Assembly: GCF_039555335.1 (NCBI RefSeq)
Contig: NC_092647.1
Location: 12,123,594-12,187,593 of the forward strand
DNA: 64,000 bases
From: Amphiura filiformis
Taxonomy: Eukaryota > Echinodermata > Ophiuroidea > Amphilepidida > Amphiuridae
Reading direction: 5' to 3'
Shown here: positions 12,622 through 26,068 of the stretch, piece after piece
Position numbering within the stretch: position 1 is the stretch's first letter
Layout: every line of letters begins with the position of its first letter
Program-made: the position numbers and the translations under genes
The notes under the pieces: model-generated
What the model was told of the DNA's origin: nothing
Databases searched by the model: none
What the model saw: only the letters and a program-made list of their open reading frames with translations

Positions 12622-14708
12622 TATATGCAGTAGCTATGAGTATATAACATAGCAGATGCATTGTTTTGTACTGGGATGCAAACATTTTTGAATATTTTGG
12701 ATCGGGTTTGCTCCCAAAATACAAAGCAGTATGTGCTTGAAATAAACAAAGTAGACTACTGTGATTTTGAATGGAATGATGGCGCTAAAGTAAACGCACC
12801 AAAGCGACTGAAACATATAAGGTCTTTGAAAAAGCATTTTCATGACTGTGTATTTAAAAAACGTGTAAACATGTCTAGCTTAAGATAAGTGGCTCATAGC
12901 AAAGCACTCAGCAATGTCAGAAGAATTAAAGAATTCGCTCTGGCCTCCTCAGTAAAAACTCAGTATTAGTAAAATAATACGTTTCTTAAATCTGGAGCTA
13001 GCTCCGAGATGCTAAGAGAAGGCTCGATATATCGTCACATATCGAGCATAATTTAAAAGTTTCAAGTCAGACAAGGGCGAAAGTTATGAAATAGAACAAT
13101 GATTCTGCACTCTAACATTAACCGAGATGAAATAATTAAAATTATTTATCCCCTTGTTACTCCGTCCACATTTCGTCAAAATTGTAATGAATTCAATATT
13201 GCAAAATAGTTATTTTTATACCTGAAAAGTTACTCCATTTCTTGAAGTCAGAAAACGTCCAAAAATGTTACATCATTAATTAATATTTCATGAATACTAA
13301 TTAAGACCTTAATCATAACGTAGCTGGTATCTTATTGTTTTCCTATGTTGACGATACTGCTCAAGAAAACGTCCATTCCACTTCTCTGTTATTCGTGTAA
13401 CTATTTTTTGCCCAAATCCACAGTAACGATCTACCGGGCAGATATTCGACCAAGTTTATTTTCGCCGCTTTTAATAATAGTGTGTAATTATCCTTTTTCA
13501 AGAAGGCTGACGGGACTTTACCAATCCGGTATACGATTACCCATGAAGCATTCCGAGCCAAAATTAGCACTCTGTTGATTTTTAAGAACATGTAGATATT
13601 ACCTAGAGACGGTGTGCTTTCTTTTTCTTCAAGAAATTATAGATCTCTTGAACAGTGAGGGAAATATACATTCTTTGGTGAATATCGTCAACAATGCAAC
13701 AACAGTTTCGCCTGGAAATGTCCTAAATTCCACTTAGAAGAGAAAAAGGGCCAATAATGGCTTGGCAACTTTTCGTTACGCTAGGTGTGGGGGTGTGTGT
13801 GTGCCTCACTTTCATATAAACTTTCCTTAAATTATTTATTCAAAATATTTCATTTAAAAAACACCAGAAGCACAAGAGGATGTATGGACCAGCGAAATAA
13901 TTCGACGAGAATGCATCCTGTTACTCTAGCTCATGGTCTATTATATATTTATATAGTAGCTTAATTATGATGACAACATAATTAAGAAAGTAAACCTTTT
14001 TTTTTTGACAATTTATATACTTTAAATACATAGTGTGTTACTAATGAGGGGCAATTAAATAATACACGAGTGCGCATTATAATCTTGTGGTCCAATTACA
14101 TAAAATAAGGACAAAGACGCCAAAGTTCAGTCTCCAAAATACGATTATTGTTGTAAAAGTTGAGGTTGTGTCGATACTTTTGACCACATTACAGTCTCCA
14201 ACATAAAACTTCATTTAAAGATGCCGGGGTGCTACAGGTGATATTCAAATCTTCTCTAATTAATGATAATGATAAATATCAAATTAAATTTCCATTAAAG
14301 GAATCACATATAAACATATCCTTGAAATGGATTATATTTTTATATTTTACAACATCTGTGCAAAATTAATGTCATGGCACATTAATTATTGTGTTATTAT
14401 AACGACAAAATGTAGTATCGATAATTATATTAAAAGAGAGATATTGTATTTACTTAAATGGTGAGTTTTCTGAATCAGCTTGTAACAAAATTATCATTAA
14501 TATCTATAAGTAAATAACATTTAATTTGGGAGGTATTATTATAAACATGTAATAGCCTATAACTTTAAATGATAGTATTTTTCTAAAATTGGCATGTGGC
14601 AATGAATATGAAGGATAAGAAACAAATAACCTTTGTTTCATAGGAGTGGTAAAACGACTCAGGCCAATCATGTGACCAATATTTTGTGCTTTCATGAACA
14701 CCACCTAC

Positions 14709-16967
14709 CACGGCCGTTCGCCGCCTATGCGTGATGTCTACTTTTATCTAGAGCGCCCTCAGTTTTGACTTAAGGAGTCTTATTTCGTTAAAGTGGTGTA
14801 GGGCGATACAAAGAGTTATAATTGTAAACTACCGATACCAATTAGCACATAAAAGTATAGCGGTACTGTTGACTCAAAATTCCCATACCGCCCAACCCTA
14901 CATAGTTACCGAATGTAATCGGTCGCCAATAATGGCGACGAAATGTCCTTTCGAAGTTGAAAATAGCCCATTTTGATCACTAGAATAGACCCACAAAAAC
15001 ACTCCCAATTATATTTTATTAATTTTTTCAAGTAAACCAGAAGCTTTAGATAAAAATGCTATCCAAGAGTTACCGTTCACACTCCTTAGATGCTTGATAA
15101 TAGACAACATATGTCCGTACACCATCACTAAATTCACTGCACAAAATGCGAATCATACCGTACGGTATAGCGTATTTTAGTCAGAATATTGGAACATAAA
15201 AACAGTTAATAATATCATCCTCGCTTTATTTACAAGTAAAACAGATGCTAATGATAATAATTTGTGCGAGCATAACAGTGTCACAGTCCATATACTTTGC
15301 AGAAATGATATGACATGTACTGATAATACACGCACTATAGCCACTCATGATACTGTACTACATTACAGTACATGTACATGTAAACTCTACATAGAAACCC
15401 AAAAGTATAACATGTAGTGTGTGTGCGCTGACTGAAATCATTGTGAGTTGCGATTTTGTTGTCAAACCCTTACGAAGCATTAATTTGCTTCGTGAGAGAT
15501 ACGTAACGATACGCTATGACTTTTCGCTTGTTTTTACCAATCTCGATAAATTCTCCATTTTTATATTTTGTCCTTCCGTAGTTCTTTACAATGCCGAAAT
15601 AGTGTATCGGTATGTTCTGATATCATCGTCGCACTCTTCCGAAGAATAAATTTGGTCCGATTTACAAATGTAACGCTACGCGATGAGTTTTAGCTTGTTT
15701 CAACCAGCTACGTAACTAAATGCTCTACGGGCCAAAATTTCCGTATTAATTTACAGGTTCCGTAGCAATTTACGGGTTCCGTAGCAATTTACGGGTGCCG
15801 TAGCAATTTACGGGTTCCGTAGCAATTTACGGGTTCCGTAGCAATTTACGGGTTCCGTAGCAATTTACGGTTCCGTAGCAATTTACGGGTTCCGTAGCAA
15901 TTTACGGGTGCCGTAGCAATTTACGGGTGCCGTAGCAATTTACGGTGCCGTAGCAATTTACGGGTTCCGTAGCAATTTACGGGTTCCGTAGCAATTTACG
16001 GGTTCCGTAGCAATTTACGGGTTCCGTAGCAATTTACGGGTGCCGTAGCAATTTACGGGTGCCGTAGCAATTTACGGGTGCCGTAGCAATTTACGGGTTC
16101 CGTAGCAATTTACGGGTTCCGTAGCAATTTACGGGTGCCGTAGCAATTTACGGGTGCCGTAGCAATTTACGGGTGCCGTAGCAATTTACGGGTGCCGTAG
16201 CAATTTACGGGTGCCGTAGCAATTTACGGGTGCCGTAGCAATTTACGGGTTCCGTAGCAATTTACGGGTTCCGTAGCAATTTACGGGTTCCGTAGCAATT
16301 TACGGGTTCCGTAGCAATTTACGGGTTCCGTAGCAATTTACGGGTTCCGTAGCAATTTACGGGTTCCGTAGCAATTTACGGGTTCCGTAGCAATTCCCGA
16401 TAAAATTCTACATTGTCTAATATCTTGTTCTGTACTGGGTTCCGTAGTACTTTACGACGCAACAATACACGATAAGTTATAGTCTATTTTAACCAGCTAC
16501 GTAACTTATTTTTTACGGGGCCTAAAATCTGGAGTAAATTGTACATTTTGCTGTGTCGTACTTCTTTACGATGTTAAATAGGCTAAAATAGCGTACCGGT
16601 ATGTTCAGATTCACCGTCACAGTTTATGTTTACTGACCGGGTCTTCAAGAATCGGACTTTCACTTTGGAATAGATTAATTGCTTTAGCTTAGAGACAAAA
16701 TTATTGTTAAATTGAAGATATTGGACACTATTATATAACCATGATCTAATGGGATTTTAAGGAAGCTTAACTTTCAGTAAGCTTAAAAACCTAACTTTCA
16801 GTAAGCTTAAAGCGTATTACGTGTCCATATCTTCAACGTACTCATCAGTAACGGTGGGCATTCGCTGTGTAGGCGTCTGACACGCCACAAACGTATATAC
16901 GAGACTAATAGTTTACCCCCTCAGTTTTCGTTGTTTTCGATAAAAGTAGACGTTAAAAACGGCCGTG
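14709..16967. mobile_element. 2.26 kb inverted-repeat element containing a minisatellite
   Basis: The left end CACGGCCGTT and the right end AACGGCCGTG open imperfect inverted repeats that continue through GTCTACTTTTATC and CCTCAGTTTT. CTAC flanks both sides. The uninserted allele is visible in copy 1 at about 5525-5545, where CACTACCACC runs straight through. The interior holds the 19-bp array at 15739-16395 and, on each side of it, related sequence (for example AACCAGCTACGTAACT at both about 15700 and 16490). No transposase was recognised. Confidence 0.75.
15739..16395. repeat. 19-bp minisatellite, about 34 units
   Basis: The unit is GGGTTCCGTAGCAATTTAC, alternating in blocks with a variant having TGCC instead of TTCC. 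A few units are 18 bp (one G missing). Every unit contains CCGTA and TACGG separated by six bases, so each can form a 5-bp hairpin. Towards the right the order becomes homogeneous: six TGCC units at 16134-16247, then eight TTCC units to the end, which suggests recent block expansion. Degenerate versions outside the array (near 15573, 16440 and 16560) look like the ancestral sequence. Confidence 0.95.
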
Positions 16968-18522
16968 CTACCACCACCAGTGATTTTTATTTTACTATTA
17001 CCAGTATAATTGGACCCCCAAAGTTGGTACAGACCCGAGAGTGCTGGGAGAGGTTACTCGGAAATATAACCCAGCTCTGTTTTGGTAGAAATTCAGGGGT
17101 CTAAAATCGAAATGGAATAAACGGAATAACGAGAAGAAATTAATACTATTTAGAATTACCAGTAATCTTGAAACAGTACTGAATTAATAAGCAGAATAAG
17201 GGAAATAAATAAGTAATATTATATTTGTTATTTCGACAAACCGTATGCCTATTTTCACAGCTAATTTATAGATCTGGTTATGTACGTTTGGAAAAATGAA
17301 ATGGAAAACTATTATCTGTAACCATGGAATATTTATTTAATCAGAATAAAGGGAACAAATGGAAAGTTTATTTAAATCGTTTCCACCCGATGTCCAGAAC
17401 CCTCAATAGCTCACGATCTACCACTCCCACCTTAAACAGGATAAAGAGGTGAAACCAAATGATTTTTATTTTGCTATTACCAATATATTTGGACCCTCCA
17501 AGTTGGTACAAATCCAAGTGTGCTATGAGTCGTTACTCGAAAATTTGACACATCTAAAATAAGAGTGTAATGTCATATAAAGAATGTTGGTACTCATTAC
17601 GGATAGAGAAGGCCAATGGCAATCTATCAGTAAAAATAATTACCGACAACAGCAAGGTGTGTCTAGCAATAACCCAAATTAAAGACAGACCGTCGGCAGA
17701 GTGCAACACTATCGTAAGTGCAGTAGAATACAATAGCTGCCTTTTGTAAAACACCTATTGTTTGCAGCACAATCCCCTCATCATGCTCATTATATGAAGT
17801 GTTGATGTTCTGTATACTTTCCTGATGGCCACTAAGCTAACCCAAGATATGACCTTTACATTGTAGTTGAGTGTTTTTTCTAGTGTTATTGGTTAAAAGT
17901 AAGTACATTTATTGAAATGTTGCAAATGGCAGCTATTGCATTCTACTGCACTTACTATGTTGTTGCACTCTGCCGACGAGACGTTATGAAGCGTTTAATT
18001 ATGCAGAGGGTATATTGATGTTATATAAAGGTTACTACGCATGAGGTCCCGAGAAACTGACTTGGACCGTTAAATTTCAAGATACCTAATAGAGAATTTT
18101 TAATGTATCGGTAAAATGGGGCCTTTCGCAGCTGCGAACTGTCAAAATCATGAGTCTTTCTTCGTTTTCTGATTGCATATCGCCTGAAAAAATAGAAATG
18201 AGAGTTATGAGCAGTTTAGGGTATTCCTCTTTTCATGTGACAAATGTTTACGTTTGGAATAAAATGGAAATGAATAAGCCGAACAAGGGAATAAATGAAT
18301 CGTATATTTAGAATTATTCAAAATTCTGACTACAAAAATATGAGCAGAACAAGGGGGATAGATAAATACTATTATATTTAGAATTGTTATTACGACAAAC
18401 CACGTGCACTGTCGTACACATGTTGTTTACGTTTGGAAAAATGAAATGAAATCTTATAATGTGTAATCATGAAATATTTATTGAATTAATCAGAATAAAA
18501 GGAATAAATTAATATTATATAC

Positions 18523-18935
18523 TTCATTAATATATTCTTGTTCATTGATTGGTTAAAAGTGGATCACATGACCAAAAATAGTTCTACCATCAGTACTCCT
18601 ATCCGTAAATAGTACCTCTAAGCCGTAAATAGTATTTTCAATGTCCCGGATGAGCCGTAAATAGTACCTCCAAGCCGTAAATAGTACTTTTGACCATGCC
18701 TTCCGCGTGCGCGCATTCGATGCGACGGAACAGTTTACGCACGCGAAACTGCCATAGCGTGATTTCTCGCTGCTGTAATTGGTTAGCCCGATTTAGCCTA
18801 TTCGATTTTTTTGAAGGGCAAAATATAGGTTGTGCTTAAATTGGTCGTGCTGTTCACTCAGGATAGAAGCTGGAGAGTCAAAACGTCAAATACTTTTCTT
18901 TTAACCAATCAATGAACAAAGATCATATTAATGAA
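18523..18935. mobile_element. 413-bp inverted-repeat element with CCGTAAATAGTA repeats
   Basis: Ends TTCATTAATATATTCTTG and the inverse of TTCATTAATATGATCTTTG, both continuing into TTCATTGATTGGTTAAAAG. The interior carries four copies of GCCGTAAATAGTA-like sequence at about 18602-18690 and a GC-rich stretch. The second copy of the right-hand part begins at 22431, inside this element, so that copy lacks the left end. Confidence 0.75.
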
Positions 18936-18945
18936 ATATATAAAA

Positions 18946-19112
18946 CAAATATATACTGCCTTTATTCGAAGTTCTGGTTAAAACTATGGTCCCTCGTTGA
19001 GATCAATTAATACTATTTTCCTTCGGGGCTGCGCCCTCAGGAAAATAGTACTATTGATCTCGCCTCGGGCCCATAGTTTTAGCCAGGGCCTCGCAGGGCA
19101 GTATATATTTGT
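18946..19112. repeat. long palindrome (hairpin arms about 75 bp)
   Basis: Starts CAAATATATACTGCC and ends GGCAGTATATATTTG. The arms pair through GGTTAAAACTATGG and GAGATCAAT...ACTATTTTCC, closing near GGGGCTGCGCCC. A near-identical copy is at about 22722-22887. It is probably a foldback MITE. It could form a stable hairpin in single-stranded DNA or RNA. Confidence 0.75.
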
Positions 19113-19984
19113 ATATTATACTTAGAGTTGTTGCAAACCAGCTGGGGCATTTATGACAAACGTAGTTACTGTGCTAGTCCGGCATAAATTCGGACTAGCG
19201 GCGTGTTTTTCAGAATTAAATGTCTGACTATCGCAGTGTCGGACTGTTGCAGTGGTTTTAATATTTGGACTAGCGCATGCTTTTTTCGGACTAGCGCAGT
19301 GTTTTTCATTTTAGGACAGACGCACCCCTTAAGAATAGGGAATATTGTGTGCACCTAATTCTAATGTCATTTGAAAAATGTTGGTACTTTTTTTGTTGGT
19401 ATCTTTTAATGGCGATGATCTATCCAACAATACCGGAACGATGTGTCTAGTAATCCAAAGGCCAATTTCCTCATTAAGACAACTATTATGAAGCTCATAA
19501 TTCTTGGGCATTGCTGTTATCACGCATAAAGTACCTAGAGCTGATTTGGATCGTTTCAGGATACCTTCGAGAATGCGTTTCCCCGGTTAGTAGCTATAGA
19601 TACGAATTCTCCTATAGCGTAATACGCTCGTATAATATGATCGATTGGGTAAGTTTGCGTGGGATGATTTTGTCAATGGAATCACTCACCTTTAAGATGT
19701 TCGCTCTTCCTATATCTGAACGTTTAATCCTTAGGGTGTGCACATGTCTTATATATTAAAGAAAACAATGTGACATGTTATCTCTTTGCGTATATAGCAT
19801 AGGCAGGTTATTTTCTTGTTGATATAAGAAGTAGTTCGCAGACACTGAACTCGTTGACCAGTGATGCATTATATCAAATATGAGCTGAAAGGCAATACAA
19901 ACCAATCATGTCGGTGCTTTTCATCAACAGAAGGAATTTTAATTTTAATTATCTACTTATGTGTTCATTAATTAGTCAATTCAT

Positions 19985-20010
19985 TCACATTTATTTGTTT
20001 GTTTATCTAT

Positions 20011-20093
<83 letters not shown>

Positions 20094-20095
20094 TT
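19985..20095. repeat. (TTTA)n microsatellite
   Basis: Almost pure TTTA units for about 110 bp. Its translation gives LFIY repeats, which are not a protein. Confidence 0.95.
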
Positions 20096-21447
20096 TGCTG
20101 GTTAATCGTACATTAAATCATTTATCAATTTGTTTACACAAATTATACAATTTTGCCTGTATTAGTGATGCTCGCTAACTATTTAGTTTAAAGCAACGTT
20201 AACACTGTAACCTAGGACACCACCAATGTCCAGATTGGATAAAGGATCAATAATATTAGTCAACAATCAGCTACCACCCGCTGATGACAGAGAAAGGTTT
20301 CCAAAAAAAAAGTGAGTGTTGAAGACTTGTTTTAAACTTTCACACACAAATAAGGTAACAGTTCTGACAAAAAATCTTTTTCACAAAATGTCAGTGTTCA
20401 TTATCAAATGTGTGTACCGTTTTCATTTTCAGCCAAATTAAATGAGGTTTAATGAAAAAGAATTGCTATTTACCTTTAACCGCCTAGATAGTGATTTTAT
20501 ACGTCCGAGATGTAACAGCGAAACTGACTGACTGATCTATATCTCGAAAATTTATTACAAATCACAGATTTTGTCTATAAATACAACACCTATCGGGCCA
20601 TTGTTTCCGGACTAGCCCATGCGTTTTACGGGTTAGTGCTATGTTTTTCTTTTTTAGGACAATTTTCATTGAAGTACATTACAGTGTTTAAAAAACGTGT
20701 CTACCACATCGATTAGGTTATAGAATATTGTGTCGAATTGTAATTCTCGCTATGTATAATGGCGGGTTTACAAGGATTCAAAAAAAGCGAAGTGATTTTT
20801 GGTGCGCTACGCACAGACACAACGCCTAGACGTTGACCCACAAGCCTCATCACACTTTACAGTGCTTCACAACACTCATACATAAATTTTAGAATATTCA
20901 TTGGTTGATTGTCATCCATTTTTCATTATATTTGTACACTCATTATTATACCATGTATACAATTGACAAACGTTACTTTGATGATTACCGTAATATCAGC
21001 TTGCCAGTCCTGAGTCTGTGGAGTATGACCTTCGCCATGGTAAATTAGTCTATTATAAGACTAATTACTAATTAATCTGTCATTGTATTCAATGACAACT
21101 AAATATTGTAAATGCTATTAGATTTGTTTTTATTGGCAAACGAACTGTTTTAATTATATAGCTTTCAGTCTTAATTTTAAGGTAAATTTTGCCTGATGAG
21201 ACATCAGTCACGTTAAATTTTGAAGAAGAAAAACGTATGTATGATATGAGTAGCTAAGTAGTAGTTTTGGGCACTGTAATGGAAATGAGATTCTACCATT
21301 CCAAAAATATGACTTTTAAAGGAAAATCGAATTCTTTAAAACTTACCTATAACATAAAATGTCGTCCCTTTCAAACATTCATGCATAAAGAACATGTAAA
21401 CGTTCCTAGCAAATGTGACTAATTCCTTATGGAATTACTGATATTTT

Positions 21448-21758
21448 ATGCAGCGTGATTTTGGTAGTCTACAGTGTTTTTATTAATGATAATCATCATG
21501 ATCATGTAATAAATTGATATCAAATGAGAGCTCCTATTTTCTCATTAACATATTGAAATTAGAGTTCCAAATCGGTGTATTTCCAAAGATATGATCAAAA
21601 AACTGTTGAATTAGTCTAAAATATGGTATACCACATGTGAGACTAATTCGACAGTTTTTTGATGATTTCTCCGGAAATATACCGATTTGGAACGCCTAAT
21701 TTCAGCATGTTAAGAGAAAAATATGATTTTTCACCTGATACCAAAATCAGCATTTTGA
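21448..21758. mobile_element. about 310-bp foldback element
   Basis: The left arm runs from GCAGCGTGATTTTGGTA to AAAAAACTGTTGAATTAGTC. The right arm is its inverse, ending TACCAAAATCAGCATTTTGA. The second copy is at about 25244-25556. The duplicated unit ends exactly with this element. Confidence 0.7.
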
Positions 21759-22430
21759 CGGTTCAAAATGGTATCGATACTTTTGGGACACCTTGTATAT
21801 TACTTTTAAAATACTACGTTCTTAGTTAGGAGGCGGGCGTTTTTGAATAAACGTGAAACCAACCTTTAAATAACGTAAAATCTCGTCTACAAGCATATAG
21901 AGTGTTTTTAATGAAAGATTAATTAATACGAAACAACCGTAAATATGACAATGCAAAATATTGGTCTTGCAATAACACTTGTTTGTATATGCTTGTATCA
22001 GTAATTTATTTACTCAAACTTCACAATGTTATAATTTTGTCAATAGATGGTGCCTGGATTAATTTAGCTTAAATCAAAATTACTCTCTATGCTTGTAGAC
22101 GAAGTTTTACGGTACATGCAGTAGCTACGAGGAAATAACATAGTAGATACATTGTTTTGAACTGGGATGCAAACATTTTTGAATATTTTGGATCGGGTTT
22201 GCTCCCAAAATACAAAGCAGTATGCGCTTGAAATAAACAAAGTAGACTACTGTGATTTTGAATGGAATGATGGTGCTAAAATAAACGCACCAAAGCGACT
22301 GAAACATATAAGGTCTTTGAAAGAAGCATTTTCATGACTGTGTATTTAAAAAACGTGTAAACATGTCTAGCTTAAGATAAGTGGCTCATAGCAAAGCACT
22401 CAGCAATGTCAGAAGAATTAAAGAATTAAA
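21759..22430 (+). repeat. block piece identical in layout to 12284-12935
   Basis: Begins at the same GGTTCAAAATGGTATCGA word as 12287 and includes the TA MITE (21873-22112). It stops at AAAGAATT, where copy 2 continues with unrelated sequence. It separates the two 3.1 kb copies. Confidence 0.8.
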
Positions 22431-23775
22431 GCCGTAAATAGTACCTCCAAGCCGTAAATAGTACTTTTGACCATGCCTTCCGCGTGCGCGCATTCGATGC
22501 GACGGAACAGTTTACGCACGCGAAACTGCCATAGCGTGATTTCTCGCTGCTGTAATTGGTTAGCCCGATTTAGCCTATTCGATTTTTTTTGAAGGGCAAA
22601 ATATAGGTTGTGCTTAAATTGGTCGTGCTGTTCACTCAGGATAGAAGCTGGAGAGTCAAAACGTCAAATAATTTTCTTTTAACCAATCAATGAACAAAGA
22701 TCATATTAATGAAATATATAAAACAAATATATACTGCCTTTATTCGAAGTTCTGGTTAAAACTATGGTCCCTCGTTGAGATCAATTAATACTATTTTCCT
22801 TCGGGGCTGCGCCCTCAGGAAAATAGTACTATTGATCTCACCTCGGGCCCATAGTTTTAACCAGAACCTCTCATGGCAGTATATATTTGTATATTATACT
22901 TAGAGTTGTTGCAAACCAGCTGGCATTTATGACAAACGTGTTACTGTGCTAGTCCGGCATAAATTCGGACTAGCGGCGTGTTTTTCAGAATTAAATGTCT
23001 GACTATCGCAGTGTCGGACTGTTGCAGTGGTTTTAATATTTGGACTAGCGTATGCTTTTTTCGGACTAGCGCAGTGTTTTTCATTTTAGGACAGACGCAC
23101 CCCTTAAGAATAGGGAATATTGTGTGCACCTAATTCTAATGTCATTTGAAAAATGTTGGTACTTTTTTGTTGGTATCTCTTAATGGCGATGATCTATCCA
23201 ACAATACCGGAACGATGTGTCTAGTAATCCAAAGGCCAATTTCCTCATTAAGACAACTATTATGAAGCTCATAATTCTTGGGCATTGCTGTTATCACGCA
23301 TAAAGTACCTAGAGCTGATTTGGATCGTTTCAGGATACCTTCGAGAATGCGTTTCCCGGTTAGTAGCTATAGATACGAATTCTCCTATAGCGTAATACGC
23401 TCGTATAATATGATCGATTGGGTAAGTTTGCGTGGGATGATTTTGTCAATGGGATCACTCACCTTTAAGATGTTCGCTCTTCCTATATCTGAACGTTTAA
23501 TCCTTAGGGTGTGCACATGTCTTATATATTAAAGAAAACAATGTGACATGTTATCTCTTTGCGTATATAGCATAGGCAGGTTATTTTCTTGTTGATATAA
23601 GAAGTAGTTCGCAGACACTGAACTCGTTGACCAGTGATGCATTATATCAAATATGAGCTGAAAGGCAATACAAACCAATCATGTCGGTGCTTTTCATCAA
23701 CAGAAGGAATTTTAATTTTAATTATCTACTTATGTGTTCATTAATTAGTCAATTCATTCACATTTATTTGTTTGT

Positions 23776-23818
<43 letters not shown>

Positions 23819-23823
23819 TCTAT

Positions 23824-23894
<71 letters not shown>

Positions 23895-25556
23895 TTTGCT
23901 GGTTAATCGTACATTAAATCATTTATCAATTTGTTTACACAAATTATACAATTTTGCCTGTATTAGTGATGCTCGCTAACTATTTAGTTTAAAGCAACGT
24001 TAACACTGTAACCTAGGACACCACCAATGTCCAGATTGGATAAAGGATCAATAATATTAGTCAACAATCAGCTACCACCCGCTGATGACAGAGAAAGGTT
24101 TCAAAAAAAAAGTGAGTGTTGAAGACTTGTTTTAAACTTTCACACACAAATAAGGTAACAGTTCTGACAAAAAATCTTTTTCACAAAATGTCAGTGTTCA
24201 TTATCAAATGTGTGTACCGTTTTCATTTTCAGCCAAATTAAATGAGGTTTAATGAAAAGAATTGCTATTTACCTTTAACCGCCTAGATAGTGATTTTATA
24301 CGTCCGAGATGTAACAGCGAAACTGACTGACTGATCTATATCTCGAAAATTTATTACAAATCACAGATTTTGTCTATAAATACAACACCTATCGGGCCAT
24401 TGTTTCCGGACTAGCCCATGCGTTTTACGGGTTAGTGCTATGTTTTTCTTTTAGGACAATTTTCATTGAAGTACATTACAGTGTTTAAAAAACGTGTCTA
24501 CCACATCGATTAGGTTATAGAATATTGTGTCGAATTGTAATTCTCGCTATGTATAATGGCGGGTTTACAAGGATTCAAAAAAGCGAAGTGATTTTTGGTG
24601 CGCTACGCACAGACACAACGCCTAGACGTTGACCCACAAGCCTCATCACACTTTACAGTGCTTCACAACACTCATACATAAATTTTAGAATATTCATTGG
24701 TTGATTGTCATCCATTTTTCATTATATTTGTACACTCATAATTATACCATGTATACAATTGACAAACGTTACTTTGATGATTACCGTAATATCAGCTTGC
24801 CAGTCCTGAATCTGTGGAGTATGACCTTCGCCATGGTAAATTAGTCTATTATAAGACTAATTACTAATTAATCTGTCATTGTATTCAATGACAACTAAAT
24901 ATTGTAAATGCTATTAGATTTGTTTTTATTGACAAACGAACTGTTTTAATTATATAGCTTTCAGTCTTAATTTTAAGGTAAATTTTGCCTGATGAGACAT
25001 CAGTCACGTTAAATTTTGAAGAAGAAAAACGTATGTATGATATGAGTAGCTAAGTAGTAGTTTTGGGCACTGTAATGGAAATGAGATTCTACCATTCCAA
25101 AAATATGACTTTTAAAGGAAAATCGAATTCTTTAAAACTTACCTATAACATAAAATGTCGTCCCTTTCAAACATTCATGCATAAAGAACATGTAAACGTT
25201 CCTAGCAAAGGTGACTAATTCCTTATGGAATTACTGATATTTTATGCAGCGTGATTTTGGTAGTCTACAGTGTTTTTATTAATGATAATCATCATGATCA
25301 TGTAATAAATTGATATCAAATGAGAGATCCTATTTTTCTCATTAACATATTGAAATTAGGAGTTCCAAATCGGTGTATTTCCAAAGATATGATCAAAAAA
25401 CTGTTGAATTAGTCTAAAATATGGTATACCACATGTGAGACTAATTCGACAGTTTTTTGATGATTTCTCCGGAAATATACCAATTTGGAACGCCTAATTT
25501 CAGCATGTTAAGAGAAAAATATGATTTTTCACCTGATACCAAAATCAGCATTTTGA
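22431..25556 (+). repeat. 3.1 kb direct duplication, second copy
   Basis: Partner of 18654-21758. Its left junction lies inside the inverted-repeat element that starts the first copy. The microsatellite here (23766-23897) is longer than in the first copy and has one TCTA interruption in the middle. Confidence 0.9.
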
Positions 25557-26068
25557 TGGGGGTAAAGTGAGGGGATGAGGTTGTCAATCATGTTTACCCA
25601 CCTTTAAGGGGGCACTCAAAGTGGGAAATTTTAGATATTGTTTTGTATTGTATCTTTAAAAGTAAAGATGATATATATAAAATTATAAAAGTATATATTT
25701 AGAAAGGAAATGATGTAAGAAATCTAACTAACACGGCAGATTTCTGCACACATTGCAGTTTTGGAGAAAAGCGTCAAATTTGATTTTTCATGCTAATTTT
25801 TTTTCTTCCACCAATTACACTATTTTAATAATATTTGTAAGGACAAAAAAATATTGTCGACAGGTCAGAGTTCAACGACACCAACTTTAGTCGTGAGCGT
25901 AATTAGAACCAAATGGACATACCACATATCTAACACAAACGGGAACCATGTGGAACAGGAAAATAAGCGCATATTAAAAGAAATATTTGTGAGATATCAG
26001 ATATTACACTCACAGTTCTGTATTACTGCGTTTAAGCGAGAAATAGCAAAATGAGTTCTCCACCATGT
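25557..26068. other. non-coding, nothing recognised
   Basis: AT-rich sequence. The plus frame at 25854-26054 (66 codons) has no recognisable domain and is probably chance. Confidence 0.5.

Larger units (their letters stand above)
12284..21310 (+). repeat. copy 2 of the duplicated block
   Basis: Collinear with 560-9345, as listed there. It is enlarged by the MITE at 12401-12621, the 2.26 kb minisatellite element at 14709-16967 and the palindromic elements at 18523-19112. A piece at 20758-20885 is absent from copy 1 at the matching point (near 8800) and may be another small insertion. No coding sequence was recognised. Confidence 0.7.
18654..21758 (+). repeat. 3.1 kb direct duplication, first copy
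   Basis: Matches 22431-25556 almost base for base. The visible differences are a few single-base changes and length changes in the TTTA microsatellite and homopolymers. It contains GGACTAGCGC-like short repeats at 19180-19330, the microsatellite at 19985-20095 and the foldback at 21448-21758. The high identity means the duplication is recent compared with the block copies. The sequence between the two copies (21759-22430) is the same as 12284-12935. Confidence 0.9.

Noticed and set aside
15739-16395. CRISPR-like array
   Set aside because: Uninterrupted 19-bp tandem units without unique spacers, in eukaryotic DNA; it is a minisatellite.
19166-19354. 62-codon minus frame repeated at 22941-23129
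   Set aside because: It is conserved only because it lies in the near-identical 3.1 kb duplication; composition follows short GGACTAGCGC repeats.
19908-20105. Open frame coding LFIYLFIY repeats (also 7950-8204 and 23681-23917)
   Set aside because: It is the translation of a TTTA microsatellite with no stop in one frame; not a gene.
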